Below, one piece after another: positions 49,249 to 58,057 of a stretch of DNA of 64,000 nt. Each line of letters opens with the position of its first letter. The stretch's first letter is position 1. Source of the DNA: Paenibacillus sambharensis (GTDB lineage: Bacteria > Bacillota > Bacilli > Paenibacillales > Paenibacillaceae). Made by a program: the position numbers and the translations under genes. The notes beneath the pieces were generated by a model that saw nothing but the letters and a program-made list of their open reading frames with translations, was not told the DNA's origin and did not search any database. The DNA lies in contig NZ_QKRB01000051.1 of NCBI RefSeq assembly GCF_003233845.1, positions 124,001 to 188,000 on the forward strand, in the 5' to 3' direction.

Positions 49249-50111
49249 TGGGCAGGCAGCGGTTCATCCCCTCCACGGCCCTCGTAACCGGAGCCTCCGG
49301 CGGCATTGGCATGCAGACCGTCATTCAGCTCGCCGCTGCAGGCACGCGGGTAGCTGCCTGCATGCGGAATCCGGATGCCTCCCGGATCTTGACGGAAGCC
49401 GCTCACACTGCCGGTGTGGACGCCGGCCGGTTCATCCGCTGCCTGCGCATGGATGTAACGAGCCAGGAACAAATTATGGAAGCGGTAAGCCGGGCCGAGG
49501 AATGGCTTGGCGAAGGGATTGAGCTGCTCGTCAATAATGCTGGCCATGCAGTCGGCGGCTTCCTGGAGGATGTTCCGCCGGTTCTGTGGCGCGAGCAGCT
49601 GGAGACGAACGTGGTCGCTGTTGCCGCCGTAACGCAGGCTGTTCTGCCCGGAATGCGGGCACGCGGCAGCGGGAAGATTCTGAATGTGGGAAGCATCAGC
49701 GGCCGGATCGGCTTTCCGGGCTTCGGCCCCTACGCCGCTTCCAAATTCGCCCTGGAGGGACTAAGTGAATCGCTGCGGCATGAGCTCCGCCCCTTCGGCA
49801 TCCATGTCGTGCTCCTGGAAGCGGGCGCCTACCAGACCGGAATATGGTCCAAAGGCATGGCGAGCGCTTCCGCTCCACCGCATTCTGCCTACCGCGAGCA
49901 GTTCGAACAGGTTATGGCTTATGTGAAGCGGTCAGCTGAAGCTGCGCCTGAAGCAGCTGAAGCCGCCAGGCAGATTGTACAGATCACATCGCTTAAGCAC
50001 CCCAAGCTTCGTTATCCTATCGGCCCCGGCGTCAAACCCACCCTGCTCGGCAAGGCACTCCTGCCCTGGCGAATCTTCGAGGCCGTTGTCGCCAGAAGGC
50101 TGTACCGCTAA
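49248..50111 (+). CDS. Short-chain dehydrogenase/reductase (SDR)
   Basis: This 287-residue classical SDR has the cofactor motif VTGASGGIGMQT near residue 14, NNAGHAVGG, and the catalytic Ser-Tyr-Lys in NVGSISG and YAASKFALEG. Substrate unknown. Translationally coupled to the upstream XRE regulator, which may control it. A strong terminator follows. Confidence 0.9.
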   Translation: MGRQRFIPSTALVTGASGGIGMQTVIQLAAAGTRVAACMRNPDASRILTEAAHTAGVDAGRFIRCLRMDVTSQEQIMEAVSRAEEWLGEGIELLVNNAGHAVGGFLEDVPPVLWREQLETNVVAVAAVTQAVLPGMRARGSGKILNVGSISGRIGFPGFGPYAASKFALEGLSESLRHELRPFGIHVVLLEAGAYQTGIWSKGMASASAPPHSAYREQFEQVMAYVKRSAEAAPEAAEAARQIVQITSLKHPKLRYPIGPGVKPTLLGKALLPWRIFEAVVARRLYR

Positions 50112-50150
50112 GCTGCACGATGGGCTGAATATTAAGGCAATCGAACAAAA

Positions 50151-50177
50151 AACAGGGGAGCCGGCGGCTCCCCTGTT
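50151..50177 (+). terminator. Terminator after the SDR gene
   Basis: AACAGGGGAGCC / GGCTCCCCTGTT with a three-base loop. T-rich sequence follows, and an A-run on the other side makes it bidirectional. Confidence 0.8.
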
Positions 50178-50198
50178 CATTATTTATCCTGCATCTGA

Positions 50199-50453
50199 TT
50201 AATTATAGGAATGAATCTGCGGCTCGGCAAGAGGCGCCAGCTGGCCCGTCCTGCGCTGGAAATAATAATGCTTGCGGCAAAATCCTCTGGCCAGCACCGG
50301 CTCGCCGCAGCCGTTCTTTTGGCATGCTTTTCTCTCCATCAGGGTTTTGCTGAACATCGGGTCACCATGCCGTCTGAGACGTTGATGATGCATGGCGCAT
50401 AATCCCTTTGCCTTAACCGTCTTGCCACAACCTTCTACTGCGCAGCTGTTCAT
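50199..50453 (-). CDS. Small protein with two zinc-knuckle-like repeats, 84 residues
   Basis: GGAG eight bases before the ATG at 50453. The protein is an internal duplication: CAVEGCGKTVKAKGLCAMHH and CQKNGCGEPVLARGFCRKHY. Each repeat has three Cys and one or two His in the same spacing, typical of small zinc-binding modules seen beside HNH endonucleases and in phage proteins. A nucleic-acid-binding role is likely but unproven. It stands alone. Confidence 0.72.
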   Translation of the reverse strand: MNSCAVEGCGKTVKAKGLCAMHHQRLRRHGDPMFSKTLMERKACQKNGCGEPVLARGFCRKHYYFQRRTGQLAPLAEPQIHSYN

Positions 50454-50630
50454 TTCCCTCACTCCTTAAGGCCTCTACAGTTGTCTGATTACTGTAAAGA
50501 TTAACAAAAGCGGGGAAAAGCGTCGAGTCAATTCCAGCCCGTTGGCGACAGGAACCGCGGTCTTTTATAGCAGCAAACCCGGTTTTCATTCCATCAGGCT
50601 CCAGCCTCATGCAATGCCATGCAGCGGGCG

Positions 50631-51377
50631 CTAATAGGAGGAGACCAGCCGATCCATGATTTCGTTCAATTTGTCCCGGGATGCAAAGGCTGTCGGCTCA
50701 TAATCATAAAACTGCACGATCACGCTGTCTCCGCTCGGCTTGATGGTGAGGACATGCCGCAAGTGGATGATGTAGGCGCGATGCGACTGGACAAAGCCCG
50801 GTCCAAGCTTCTTCATAACTGAGGCCAGCGATTCATAGGTTTCAAAGGTTGCCGCCCGCGTGTGCACGACCGTCTTGCGCCCCATCTTCTCAATGAACAA
50901 GATATCCTCCAGCGGGACGAAGTGGATTGCCCTGGAGGACTGGATCATGATCTTAGCTTCCTGCTCCGCCGGCACGGACTGCACCTGCGGCGGGGAAGCC
51001 GGCAGCGTCTGTACGACGCGTTTTGCCCGTTCGATAACCTGGGCCAGTCTGACGAACTGAACAGGCTTCACGATATAATCAAAGGCGTGGATTTCAAACG
51101 CTTCAACTGCATACTGGTCATATGCTGTTACGAAGACTACGAGCAGCTCCGGCAGCAGCCGCAAGCACTCACGCACAGCCTCCAGACCGCTCATACCCGG
51201 CATATTGATATCGGCCAGCACCAGATGCGGCCGCTTCTGCAGAACAAGCCTCACCAGCTGTTCGCCATCCGAAGCCGCTCCAATGATCTCCACCTGCTCG
51301 AAGGTCTCCAGGAAACGGGTCAAGATGTCCCTTGCGTTGCTGTTATCCTCCGCGATTACAACCTGTAACGTGCTCAT
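50631..51377 (-). CDS. LytTR family response regulator
   Basis: GGGAG eight bases before the ATG at 51377. This 248-residue protein has a receiver domain (phospho-acceptor Asp in LVLADINMPGMSG) and a C-terminal LytTR DNA-binding domain (SRAIHFVPLEDILFIEKMGRKTVVHT ... FVQSHRAYIIHLRHV). It lies 23 bases after the histidine kinase and is its likely partner. Targets unknown; LytTR regulators often control surface and cell-wall genes. Confidence 0.92.
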   Translation of the reverse strand: MSTLQVVIAEDNSNARDILTRFLETFEQVEIIGAASDGEQLVRLVLQKRPHLVLADINMPGMSGLEAVRECLRLLPELLVVFVTAYDQYAVEAFEIHAFDYIVKPVQFVRLAQVIERAKRVVQTLPASPPQVQSVPAEQEAKIMIQSSRAIHFVPLEDILFIEKMGRKTVVHTRAATFETYESLASVMKKLGPGFVQSHRAYIIHLRHVLTIKPSGDSVIVQFYDYEPTAFASRDKLNEIMDRLVSSY

Positions 51378-51400
51378 GCTGTAAACTCCCTTCACTGCTG

Positions 51401-53467
51401 TCAGGCTATCTGCTGCAGCTCCACATTAAATACACTGCCGCTGTGGCCATCACTCTCCACTGTTATATTCCCGTCCATCAATGCCAGCAGGCGCTTGGTC
51501 AGCGTCAACCCGATCCCTGTCCCCTCAACCTCCGGCGAAGCGTGTGCCCGGTAGAAAGGCTCGAATATCCGCTCCGCCTTATTTGGCGGTATACCCGTTC
51601 CCGTGTCGCTGACCGACAGCCGGAAGATCCCGTCCGCCGAGTGGCCGGAAAGCGTAACCGTACCATTCGTCCGGTTGTACTTGATGGCATTGGAGAGGAG
51701 ATTGAACATGACCTGCCGAAGCCTGACCGGATCGGCCAGAACGATCGCTTCGAGACTGCCAAGTTCATTCATGATGGTAATTCCGCGTTCCCCGGCAAGC
51801 GGCTGCATGACCTGCACACAGTCCTCGAGCAGGCCGCCCAGCCCCACAGGAATGTGACGGACTCTCATTTTCCCAGCCTCTATACTGGACAAATCCAGAA
51901 TGTCATTGATCAGCGTCAACAGATGATTTCCAGCGGTAATAATCTTGTCCGCATCCTGAACCAGACGGTCAGAATCCGGAAGCTTGGCGACTCCCATCTT
52001 CAGCAGCTGGGCAAAGCCCAGCACCCCGTTAAGAGGCGTACGCAGCTCATGATTCATTGCAGCCAGAAAATCACTCTTGGCCTGACTGGCTTCATCCGAG
52101 CGGGCCTTGGCCTGCATCAGCGAATCATGAAGCTGCTTGCGCTCGGTATTGTCCCTGAATATAACCTGTATGGAGGGCAAGCCGTTAAATTTGACATAAG
52201 CGGCCGAGGTTTCAAGCGCCAGCATTGAACCATCCCTGCGCCTGCACATGAATTCAACTCCCACAATATGCCTCGGCTCCGCGAAGACCCGCTGTACCCC
52301 CTTCCTGATTAATTCGACCTGCTCTCTGGGGACGAATGTATAAATACTCTCTTTCATCAGGTCTGCGTCCTGATAGCCGAGCAGGCGGGCACAGGCTTCG
52401 TTGTAGAAGACGATCGTTTCCTCCATGCTGAACACGCAGATCGCCTCCGGAGACGTCTCGACAAGCAGCCGGTAACGCTCCTCGCTTTCGATCAGCGACT
52501 GTTCTGCCTGCTTGCGCTTGGTAATATCGCTTATCGTACCGAATGTGCCTAAGAAATGTCCGTTCTTGTCGATGATGGCGCGGCCATGAACCTCAATCCA
52601 CAGCTGTTCTCCATCATTGCCCTGATACCTCATCTCCTGATGGCAGTAATCGATTTCCCGCTTGTACAGCGGCTCAAAATAATGCTGGCTCAGTACCTTA
52701 TCACTGGGATGGAGCTTGGCATCATAGCGCTCTCCAAGCGACTCCTCCACCGCTCTGCCTGTCACACGGGTCCACTCCTCATTCAGGAAGACCCACCTGC
52801 CCTCCGCATCCGTCTGAAAAATAATGGCCCTCACATTGTTCACTAGCGACTCGTATTTATCTGTTGACTCCTTAAGCTGCAGCTGCAGCTGCCCGGATTT
52901 CTCCGTGAAGCTCAGCAGCAAATGGGTAACCAGGCCTGCAGTGATACCCGCCAGTAAGAAGCTCGCAAGCACCTCGGGCATCTTTCCCCCATCGAACATC
53001 AGGCCGATAATGCTGCTTGTGATGACAATACAGAACACATTCATGCAGGCCCACTGCTTCCAGCCCGGCTTTACAAACGTCGCAATCAAGCCGCAAGCTG
53101 CCCCCATCAGCAGAGCACTGACAGCTGCCGGCACATGCACGCCAAACAGCAGCCATCTGCTAACCGCAATAACAAGTGCCGCTGTCAGGCTGGCCTGCCA
53201 GCCCCAAAATCTAGCCGCTGCAGCTATACACAGGTACCGCAGGTCCAGTACAAAATTGGGGCCCAGCTCAAACCCCGACATCATGAGCAGCGTTCCTACT
53301 CCTCCCTGTGCCAGTCCGTACTTGATCCGGAGCTTAACCGGCCGCAGCCTTGTCAGGCAGAACCTCTGGAAGAGTATATTCAAGACAAGCAGAAGCGCGG
53401 TGAATATACACAAATCATTCAATATATCAAATAACAGCGTACTGAGCTTGATGAGAAACTCCCCCAA
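51401..53467 (-). CDS. Histidine kinase with 5TMR-LYT-like membrane sensor and two PAS domains
   Basis: This 688-residue sensor starts with about six membrane segments that resemble the 5TM_5TMR_LYT module. A PAS domain with PAC segment (VNNVRAIIFQTDAEGRWVFL) and a second PAS domain (LVETSPEAICVFSMEETIVFY) follow. HisKA is visible with the phospho-His in NHELRTPLNGVLGFAQLL, then the HATPase domain with NLLSNAIKYN and GTGIGLTLTKRLL. LytTR regulators usually pair with LytS/AgrC-type kinases, so a HisKA-type kinase with a LytS-like sensor is an unusual combination. Confidence 0.9.
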   Translation of the reverse strand: MGEFLIKLSTLLFDILNDLCIFTALLLVLNILFQRFCLTRLRPVKLRIKYGLAQGGVGTLLMMSGFELGPNFVLDLRYLCIAAAARFWGWQASLTAALVIAVSRWLLFGVHVPAAVSALLMGAACGLIATFVKPGWKQWACMNVFCIVITSSIIGLMFDGGKMPEVLASFLLAGITAGLVTHLLLSFTEKSGQLQLQLKESTDKYESLVNNVRAIIFQTDAEGRWVFLNEEWTRVTGRAVEESLGERYDAKLHPSDKVLSQHYFEPLYKREIDYCHQEMRYQGNDGEQLWIEVHGRAIIDKNGHFLGTFGTISDITKRKQAEQSLIESEERYRLLVETSPEAICVFSMEETIVFYNEACARLLGYQDADLMKESIYTFVPREQVELIRKGVQRVFAEPRHIVGVEFMCRRRDGSMLALETSAAYVKFNGLPSIQVIFRDNTERKQLHDSLMQAKARSDEASQAKSDFLAAMNHELRTPLNGVLGFAQLLKMGVAKLPDSDRLVQDADKIITAGNHLLTLINDILDLSSIEAGKMRVRHIPVGLGGLLEDCVQVMQPLAGERGITIMNELGSLEAIVLADPVRLRQVMFNLLSNAIKYNRTNGTVTLSGHSADGIFRLSVSDTGTGIPPNKAERIFEPFYRAHASPEVEGTGIGLTLTKRLLALMDGNITVESDGHSGSVFNVELQQIA

Positions 53468-53636
53468 GATAATTGTCTAATTGTGTAGCAAATTGTCGAA
53501 TCCGATATTACAATCATACCAGAAACTTGAAAATGTTCAATTAAAAAAAAGAATCCCTGAACTGCATCAAGCATGGGATTTTTTCATCCTTGTAACAGCC
53601 CTTAGGTCACTAAACCGTTGATGTCAACCAATTAGC

Positions 53637-54387
53637 AGACTACAGACAAGCTAACGGACATGAAACACATGCCGTTTGGATATTTTTATGTATCAGGGCG
53701 GCATTTCTATTTTACTCAAGGTGAACCGAACGTTACGCTCGTCAATTGCTGCAGGGTTTGGTGGAGGGGCCGCATTTGGTAGCGGAAGGAAATAAGCGAT
53801 ATGATACATACCAACTTAATGTAGGCAGGCAGGTCTTTACGGAACTGAGAAGCGTTATCCATTGAATTAGAGTCATTTATAAAATGTTACGGAACTCAGA
53901 GGCTTTAATGTCCCCTTATCCTTAAAGATCCCCTTGAAATTGATTGAATAACAGCGCTGAGTTCCGTTACCCGCTGAAACGACCAAGATTCCTTTGAATA
54001 AGGTTGCTGAGTTCCGTTGGGTTTGAATTATGCCAAACCGGAAGAAGTCCACGAGGATTGCTTTAGCGCCCGCTCCCTACAGCAACACATTGAGCAAAAT
54101 TGTCCTTTACACCGAAATCGAATACGTTCATCTCATGGCATCCTTCGCATCCCTTCAGCTTAACTCCATTCCGTGGATCCCGCATTTACGGAGCTTCTCC
54201 ACTTCCCGGATTACGACAGGCCGGATCTTCTTGCCATACCCCCTTATGAAGGCATCCCAATGCCCATTTTTATCAAACAGGATTAGTTCAAGGATATTGT
54301 TCTCCATACACTTAGCCTGGCAAAACACAACATTAGAGTCTTCGCCGATGACCCCAATAAATTTATATTTTCCTATATGTTAAAAAA
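53637..54387. repeat. Dispersed repeat, copy 2 (longer copy)
   Basis: About 750 bp homologous to 9390-9907. It carries four 13-base cores: TTACGGAACTGAG (53837), TTACGGAACTCAG (53887), then inverted CTGAGTTCCGTTA (53957) and CTGAGTTCCGTTG (54007). About 240 bp between 54020 and 54259 are absent from copy 1 and hold most of a decayed transposase. The right end, TTTCCTATATGT plus A-run, coincides with the T-tract of the hemolysin III terminator. A weak AATCCC/GGGATT hairpin with T-run (53552-53584) lies before the repeat. Confidence 0.8.
54032..54307 (-). pseudogene. Remnant of IS91-like transposase, zinc-binding N-terminus
   Basis: From ATG at 54307 the minus strand reads NILELILFDKNGHWDAFIRG, then IRPVVIREVEKLRKCG, and stops at 54155. 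In shifted frames KGCEGCHE and then RIRFRCKGQFCSMC follow. The order (DxxHWxxF, KIRPVVxxEVEKxxxCG, CEGCHE, RFRCKxxFCxxC) is that of the N-terminal zinc-binding domain of IS91/IS801-family transposases. The catalytic region is absent. Stops and frameshifts show it is dead. Confidence 0.75.
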
Positions 54388-54412
54388 CCGCCATCCCTGT
54401 TGGGCTGGCGGC
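54382..54412 (-). terminator. Terminator of the hemolysin III gene
   Basis: On the minus strand GCCGCCAGCCC, short loop, GGGATGGCGG, then TTTTTT. Confidence 0.8.
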
Positions 54413-54441
54413 TTAAGAGCAGTATTTATTATCTTACATGG

Positions 54442-55083
54442 TTATGGCAGTACATAAAACAAAATCGCAAAGAAATGAAGGATGGAGCCGGTCAGCACGA
54501 ACATGTGCCATACCGCATGATGATAGGGAAAGCTCCGCCACATATAGAAGACGGTTCCCACCGTATACAGCAGCCCCCCGCCCACCAGCAGATAAAATCC
54601 GTTAGGCGCCAGATGCTCTACGAGCGGCCCCCAGGCGAACACGATAATCCATCCCATGGCAATATACAGAATCGTTGAGGTGAACAGAAACTTGGAAGCG
54701 AAGAAGGATTTGAATACAACGCCAGCCACCGCCACCCCCCATACGACCCCGAACAAAGCCCAGCCAAGCGCCCCCTGCACAATATGAAACAGAATCGGCG
54801 TATAAGAACCTGCAATGAACAGGTATATGCAGGAGTGATCCATAACCTCCAGAACCTTCTTAACCCTGCCCTCCGGGAAGCTGTGCACGAGTGTCGAAGC
54901 AACGTACAGCATCAGCATCGCCGTTCCATAAATCGAGAAGCTGACGACATGGAGCGCTGTCCCCTTAAGTGATGCGAATACGATTAGCACGACCAGCGCC
55001 GCTACACTTAGAGCCGCACCGATCCCATGCGTAATCGCATTGGCGATCTCCTCTTTTCGGGTATACGTATGTGTATTGGCCAT
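54442..55083 (-). CDS. Hemolysin III / PAQR family membrane protein
   Basis: GGGAGGAA upstream favours the ATG at 55083 (213 residues). The protein starts with YTRKEEIANAITHGIGAALSV, has seven membrane segments, and contains the conserved His of NAITHG, the Ser-Asp region in DHSCIYLFIAGSYTPI, and the C-terminal HAVWHMFVLTGSILHF. This is the YqfA/HlyIII family, related to the PAQR receptors with a metal-binding ceramidase-like site. Its bacterial role is unclear and hemolysis should not be assumed. Confidence 0.9.
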   Translation of the reverse strand: MANTHTYTRKEEIANAITHGIGAALSVAALVVLIVFASLKGTALHVVSFSIYGTAMLMLYVASTLVHSFPEGRVKKVLEVMDHSCIYLFIAGSYTPILFHIVQGALGWALFGVVWGVAVAGVVFKSFFASKFLFTSTILYIAMGWIIVFAWGPLVEHLAPNGFYLLVGGGLLYTVGTVFYMWRSFPYHHAVWHMFVLTGSILHFFAILFYVLP

Positions 55084-55194
55084 TCCTATTCCTCCCTGCT
55101 TCCTTAATGTCCGCACCTGCGGCATAGAGTGATCTTCCTATTATACGCTTATGGGCATAGTTCAGCTGTTAGAAATATCCTGTTCAGCTGTATA

Positions 55195-55228
55195 AAAACA
55201 GGCTGCCCCTTTAACGGGGAGCCTGCTT
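55195..55228 (-). terminator. Terminator after the small basic protein gene
   Basis: On the minus strand AGCAGGCTCCCC, AAAG-type loop, GGGGCAGCCTGTT, then TTTAT. Confidence 0.8.
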
Positions 55229-55257
55229 AAGTCGCTGCAGTCACGCAAGAGGAGTGT

Positions 55258-55485
55258 TTACACGCCCATGCGCTTGCGCTGATTATTAATTTTCTTCGTA
55301 TTCTGGCTCTTCATCTTGAGACCGCCGCCGCCTTGATGGGACTGCTTCTGCCGTCCGCCTGCATTCGCCTGAGCCTGTTTCTTCTGTTCCAGCTTTGCTT
55401 TTACGGCTTCAGCCAGCGAGACTTTTCTTGGCTCCTTCGACTCCTGCTCCCCGGCGTTTGATCCATTATGCTGTTCTTCCGTCAT
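55258..55485 (-). CDS. Small basic hypothetical protein, 75 residues
   Basis: AGGGGA upstream favours the ATG at 55485. The first part is acidic, followed by VSLAEAVKAKLEQKKQAQA and a Lys/Arg/Gln-rich tail (KKINNQRKRMGV). It looks disordered and nucleic-acid binding. Proteins of this kind occur in Bacillales, but I cannot name a function. It is followed by its own terminator. Confidence 0.65.
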   Translation of the reverse strand: MTEEQHNGSNAGEQESKEPRKVSLAEAVKAKLEQKKQAQANAGGRQKQSHQGGGGLKMKSQNTKKINNQRKRMGV

Positions 55486-55552
55486 GGAATCCCCTGCTTT
55501 CCACATATCTTAACTGTAGTTTACCATGTTTGCAGACAAGCCGCACCCATTT

Positions 55553-56581
55553 TTAGTAAGCACGGTCATATGGCTTGGGAGCGGCCTCCAAATAACGGCC
55601 TGTCGTTTCCTTGATGGCTGCCAGCGCCCAGTACGGATTGCGCAGCATTCCCCGTGCAACGCCAATCATATCTGCCTCTCCGCTTCCGAGCGTCTGCGCC
55701 GCCAGCTGCGGGTCCTCAAGCAGGCCAACCGCAATGACCGGAACACCCAGCTTATCCTTGAACGCCTTCGCGTAAGGAACCTGGAAGCCAGGTGTATTAG
55801 CCGGCTTGCGGGCACCCGGGGCGCCTTCTCCGCCTGTAGAGATATCGAAGATATCAACGCCCGCTTCCTTGTACCGGCGGCCAAGCTCCAGTGCATAATC
55901 CAGATCATAGCCGCCATCAACATACTCGACAGCCGAGATCCGCATGATGAGCGGCATCCCTTCCGGCATGACACGCTTTACAGCCTGAATGATCTCAACG
56001 CCAAAGCGGGCTTTGTCCTGACCGTACTCATCCGTGCGCTGGTTCGTATATGGCGAATGGAATTGATGGATCAGGTAACCGTGTGCCCCGTGCAGCTCAA
56101 TTGTATCCACGCCAGCCTCGACCGCCCGCCGTGCCGCATCCGCAAATTTACCGACCATCGCCTTCACTTCGTCCGTCGTCAGTTCACGGGGAGTCTTGAA
56201 GGTATCGTCATAAGCAATGGCCGAGGGCGCAACCGGCTGCGGCGCATCCTGCGCCTTCCGGCCGGCATGCGCGATCTGGATCGCAACCCTGGTACCGTAC
56301 TTCTTGGATTCATCAATGATGCGTTTATACGCCGGTACCTGTTCATCAGACCAGAGGCCAAGGCAGTTGTCGGTAATGCGGCCGTCCGGCTCAACATTCG
56401 TCATTTCAATAATCATCAGACCGGTGCCGCCGACTGCCCGTGACACATAATGCACATAATGCCACTCTGTGGGCGTGCCGTCTTTTTTCTCCACCGCATA
56501 TTGGCACATCGGCGGCATGACAACACGATTTTTCAACTCCAGGCTCTTATAAGAAAACGGCGTATCCAGCTGTACAGTCAT
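55553..56581 (-). CDS. namA: NADPH dehydrogenase NamA (old yellow enzyme family)
   Basis: This 342-residue FMN-dependent TIM-barrel enzyme is close to B. subtilis YqjM. Visible motifs: NRVVMPPMCQY (Cys that tunes FMN potential in YqjM-type enzymes), QIAHAGRKA with the substrate-binding His, HGAHGYLIHQFHSPYTNQRTDEYG, and the GVARGMLRNPYW phosphate-binding loop. It reduces activated alkenes and nitro compounds at NADPH expense, a detoxification role. It stands alone. Confidence 0.95.
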   Translation of the reverse strand: MTVQLDTPFSYKSLELKNRVVMPPMCQYAVEKKDGTPTEWHYVHYVSRAVGGTGLMIIEMTNVEPDGRITDNCLGLWSDEQVPAYKRIIDESKKYGTRVAIQIAHAGRKAQDAPQPVAPSAIAYDDTFKTPRELTTDEVKAMVGKFADAARRAVEAGVDTIELHGAHGYLIHQFHSPYTNQRTDEYGQDKARFGVEIIQAVKRVMPEGMPLIMRISAVEYVDGGYDLDYALELGRRYKEAGVDIFDISTGGEGAPGARKPANTPGFQVPYAKAFKDKLGVPVIAVGLLEDPQLAAQTLGSGEADMIGVARGMLRNPYWALAAIKETTGRYLEAAPKPYDRAY

Positions 56582-56799
56582 CGGGTCTCCATCCCTTCCA
56601 CTACTGATTAGTATTTTCCTGCCGCGTCTCTCTATACATCCCGTTCCCCTATTATACTACAGCACACTATAACAAATAAAGCTGCTTAATTATCATTTCA
56701 GTATGCCAGGGTTGCTGCGCAGACCGATTCGTCAACCTCGTCCCGGCTCCTGTATAATAGATAACAAGATCATACAACTACTGACTCGGGAGGGATAAG

Positions 56800-57750
56800 A
56801 TGGGTAAAATCGTATGCCTGCACGGCTTTACGCCGGAGCAGCAGGAGGAGGTTCGGCGGCTGGCACCAGGCTGGAGCCTTACCTTCGGACGAACAGGGGA
56901 AATTGACCCGGCCTGCTACAGGGAGGCCGAAATTATCTGCGGCTGGAATGCAGACGCTGCGCGCGAATGTCTGGAGTCAGGAGCTGCGCTGCGCTGGGTC
57001 CAGACGTGGTCCGCTGGCGTGGACAAGCTCCCGCTGCAGGACTTCGGCAGCCGCGGCGTTCTCGTCACCAATGCCAGCGGCGTCCATCCCGAGCCGATGT
57101 CGGAGACGGTGCTTGCCATGATGCTTGGCCTGACGCGCGGCCTGCACCGTTCCATTCGCGCACAGGCAGGTGCCGCATGGGAGAAAACAGGCAGCCTGCC
57201 CGAAATGCACGGCAAAACAGCTGCCGTCATAGGCGCAGGCGCTATTGGCCGCGAGGTCGCCTTCCTCGCAAAGGCCTTCGGCATGCGGATGATCGGCGTC
57301 CGCCGCAGCGGCAGGAGCGCTCCCGGTTTTGACCGTGTCGTAACGGAGGACCGGCTCGATGATATTCTGCCAGAGAGCGATTACGTCATTAATATTCTGC
57401 CGCTGACAGCTGAAACCCGTCACCTGTTCGACGAAGGGCGGTTTCGTCTGATGAAGCCGACCAGCTATTTCATCAACGTAGGCCGCGGCGCTACCGTGAA
57501 AACCGAGGCGCTGGTCAGCGTGCTGCAGTCAGGCGGCATTGCGGGAGCGGGCCTTGATGTATTCGAGGAGGAGCCGCTTCCTGCCGGCCATCCGCTATGG
57601 AAGCTCGACAACATTATTCTGACGCCGCATAATGCCGGCGCCACAGAGCACTACAAGGAGCGTGTCGTGGCCCTGTTCCTCGACAACCTCCGCCGCTACC
57701 TCGCCGGGGAACAGCTGAGGAACTTGGTGGGGTATAGCCAAGGTTATTAG
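56800..57750 (+). CDS. D-2-hydroxyacid dehydrogenase family protein
   Basis: This 316-residue protein has the NAD-binding motif VIGAGAIGREVAFLAKAFGM around residue 145. The catalytic Arg is in INVGRGATVKTEAL, Glu in DVFEEEPLP and His in LTPHNAG. It reduces a 2-ketoacid or oxidises a D-2-hydroxyacid; substrate unknown. Its last codons (Gly-Tyr-Ser-Gln-Gly-Tyr-stop) are the first element of a downstream tandem repeat, which suggests that the repeat grew from the gene's end. GGGAGGG precedes the ATG. Confidence 0.9.
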   Translation: MGKIVCLHGFTPEQQEEVRRLAPGWSLTFGRTGEIDPACYREAEIICGWNADAARECLESGAALRWVQTWSAGVDKLPLQDFGSRGVLVTNASGVHPEPMSETVLAMMLGLTRGLHRSIRAQAGAAWEKTGSLPEMHGKTAAVIGAGAIGREVAFLAKAFGMRMIGVRRSGRSAPGFDRVVTEDRLDDILPESDYVINILPLTAETRHLFDEGRFRLMKPTSYFINVGRGATVKTEALVSVLQSGGIAGAGLDVFEEEPLPAGHPLWKLDNIILTPHNAGATEHYKERVVALFLDNLRRYLAGEQLRNLVGYSQGY

Positions 57751-58030
57751 GCAGATCTATGCCTAATGTTCTTGGGCTACCCAAGGTTATTAGTCGCGGA
57801 CAGCCGCCTCATGTTCTTGGGCTATAGCCAAGGTTATTAGGCAGGTCTATGCCTCATGTTCTTGGGCTACAGCCAAGGTTATTAGGCAGGTCTATGCCTC
57901 ATGTTCTTGGGCTACAGCCAAGGTTATTAGGCAGGTCTATGCCTCATGTTCTTGGACTACAGCCAAGGTTATTAAGCGCGGACAGCTGCCTCATGTTCTT
58001 GCGCTATGCCCAAGGTTATTAGGCGCATAC
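57725..58030. repeat. 45-bp tandem palindromic repeats, six units plus ends
   Basis: CCAAGGTTATTA occurs at 57738, 57781, 57828, 57873, 57918, 57963 and 58010 (spacings 43, 47, 45, 45, 45, 47). Each unit is palindromic: outer arms AGCCAAG / CTTGGGCT and inner arms AGGCA / TGCCT. In the units at 57781 and 57963 the inner arms change to GCGG-ACAG-CCGC and GCGG-ACAG-CTGC yet remain complementary. The first unit overlaps the stop codon of the dehydrogenase gene. The stretch 57751-58131 holds no gene. Confidence 0.9.
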
Positions 58031-58057
58031 TCTTCAGCAACCTTAGCATCATTAAAT

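Noticed and set aside
54442-55083. Hemolysin III as a virulence hemolysin
   Set aside because: The family is widespread PAQR/YqfA-type membrane protein; hemolysis is not implied by sequence.
57738-58020. Tandem array as a CRISPR or as coding 15-residue repeats
   Set aside because: Repeats are contiguous without unique spacers, and units of 43 and 47 bp break the reading frame with no start codon.
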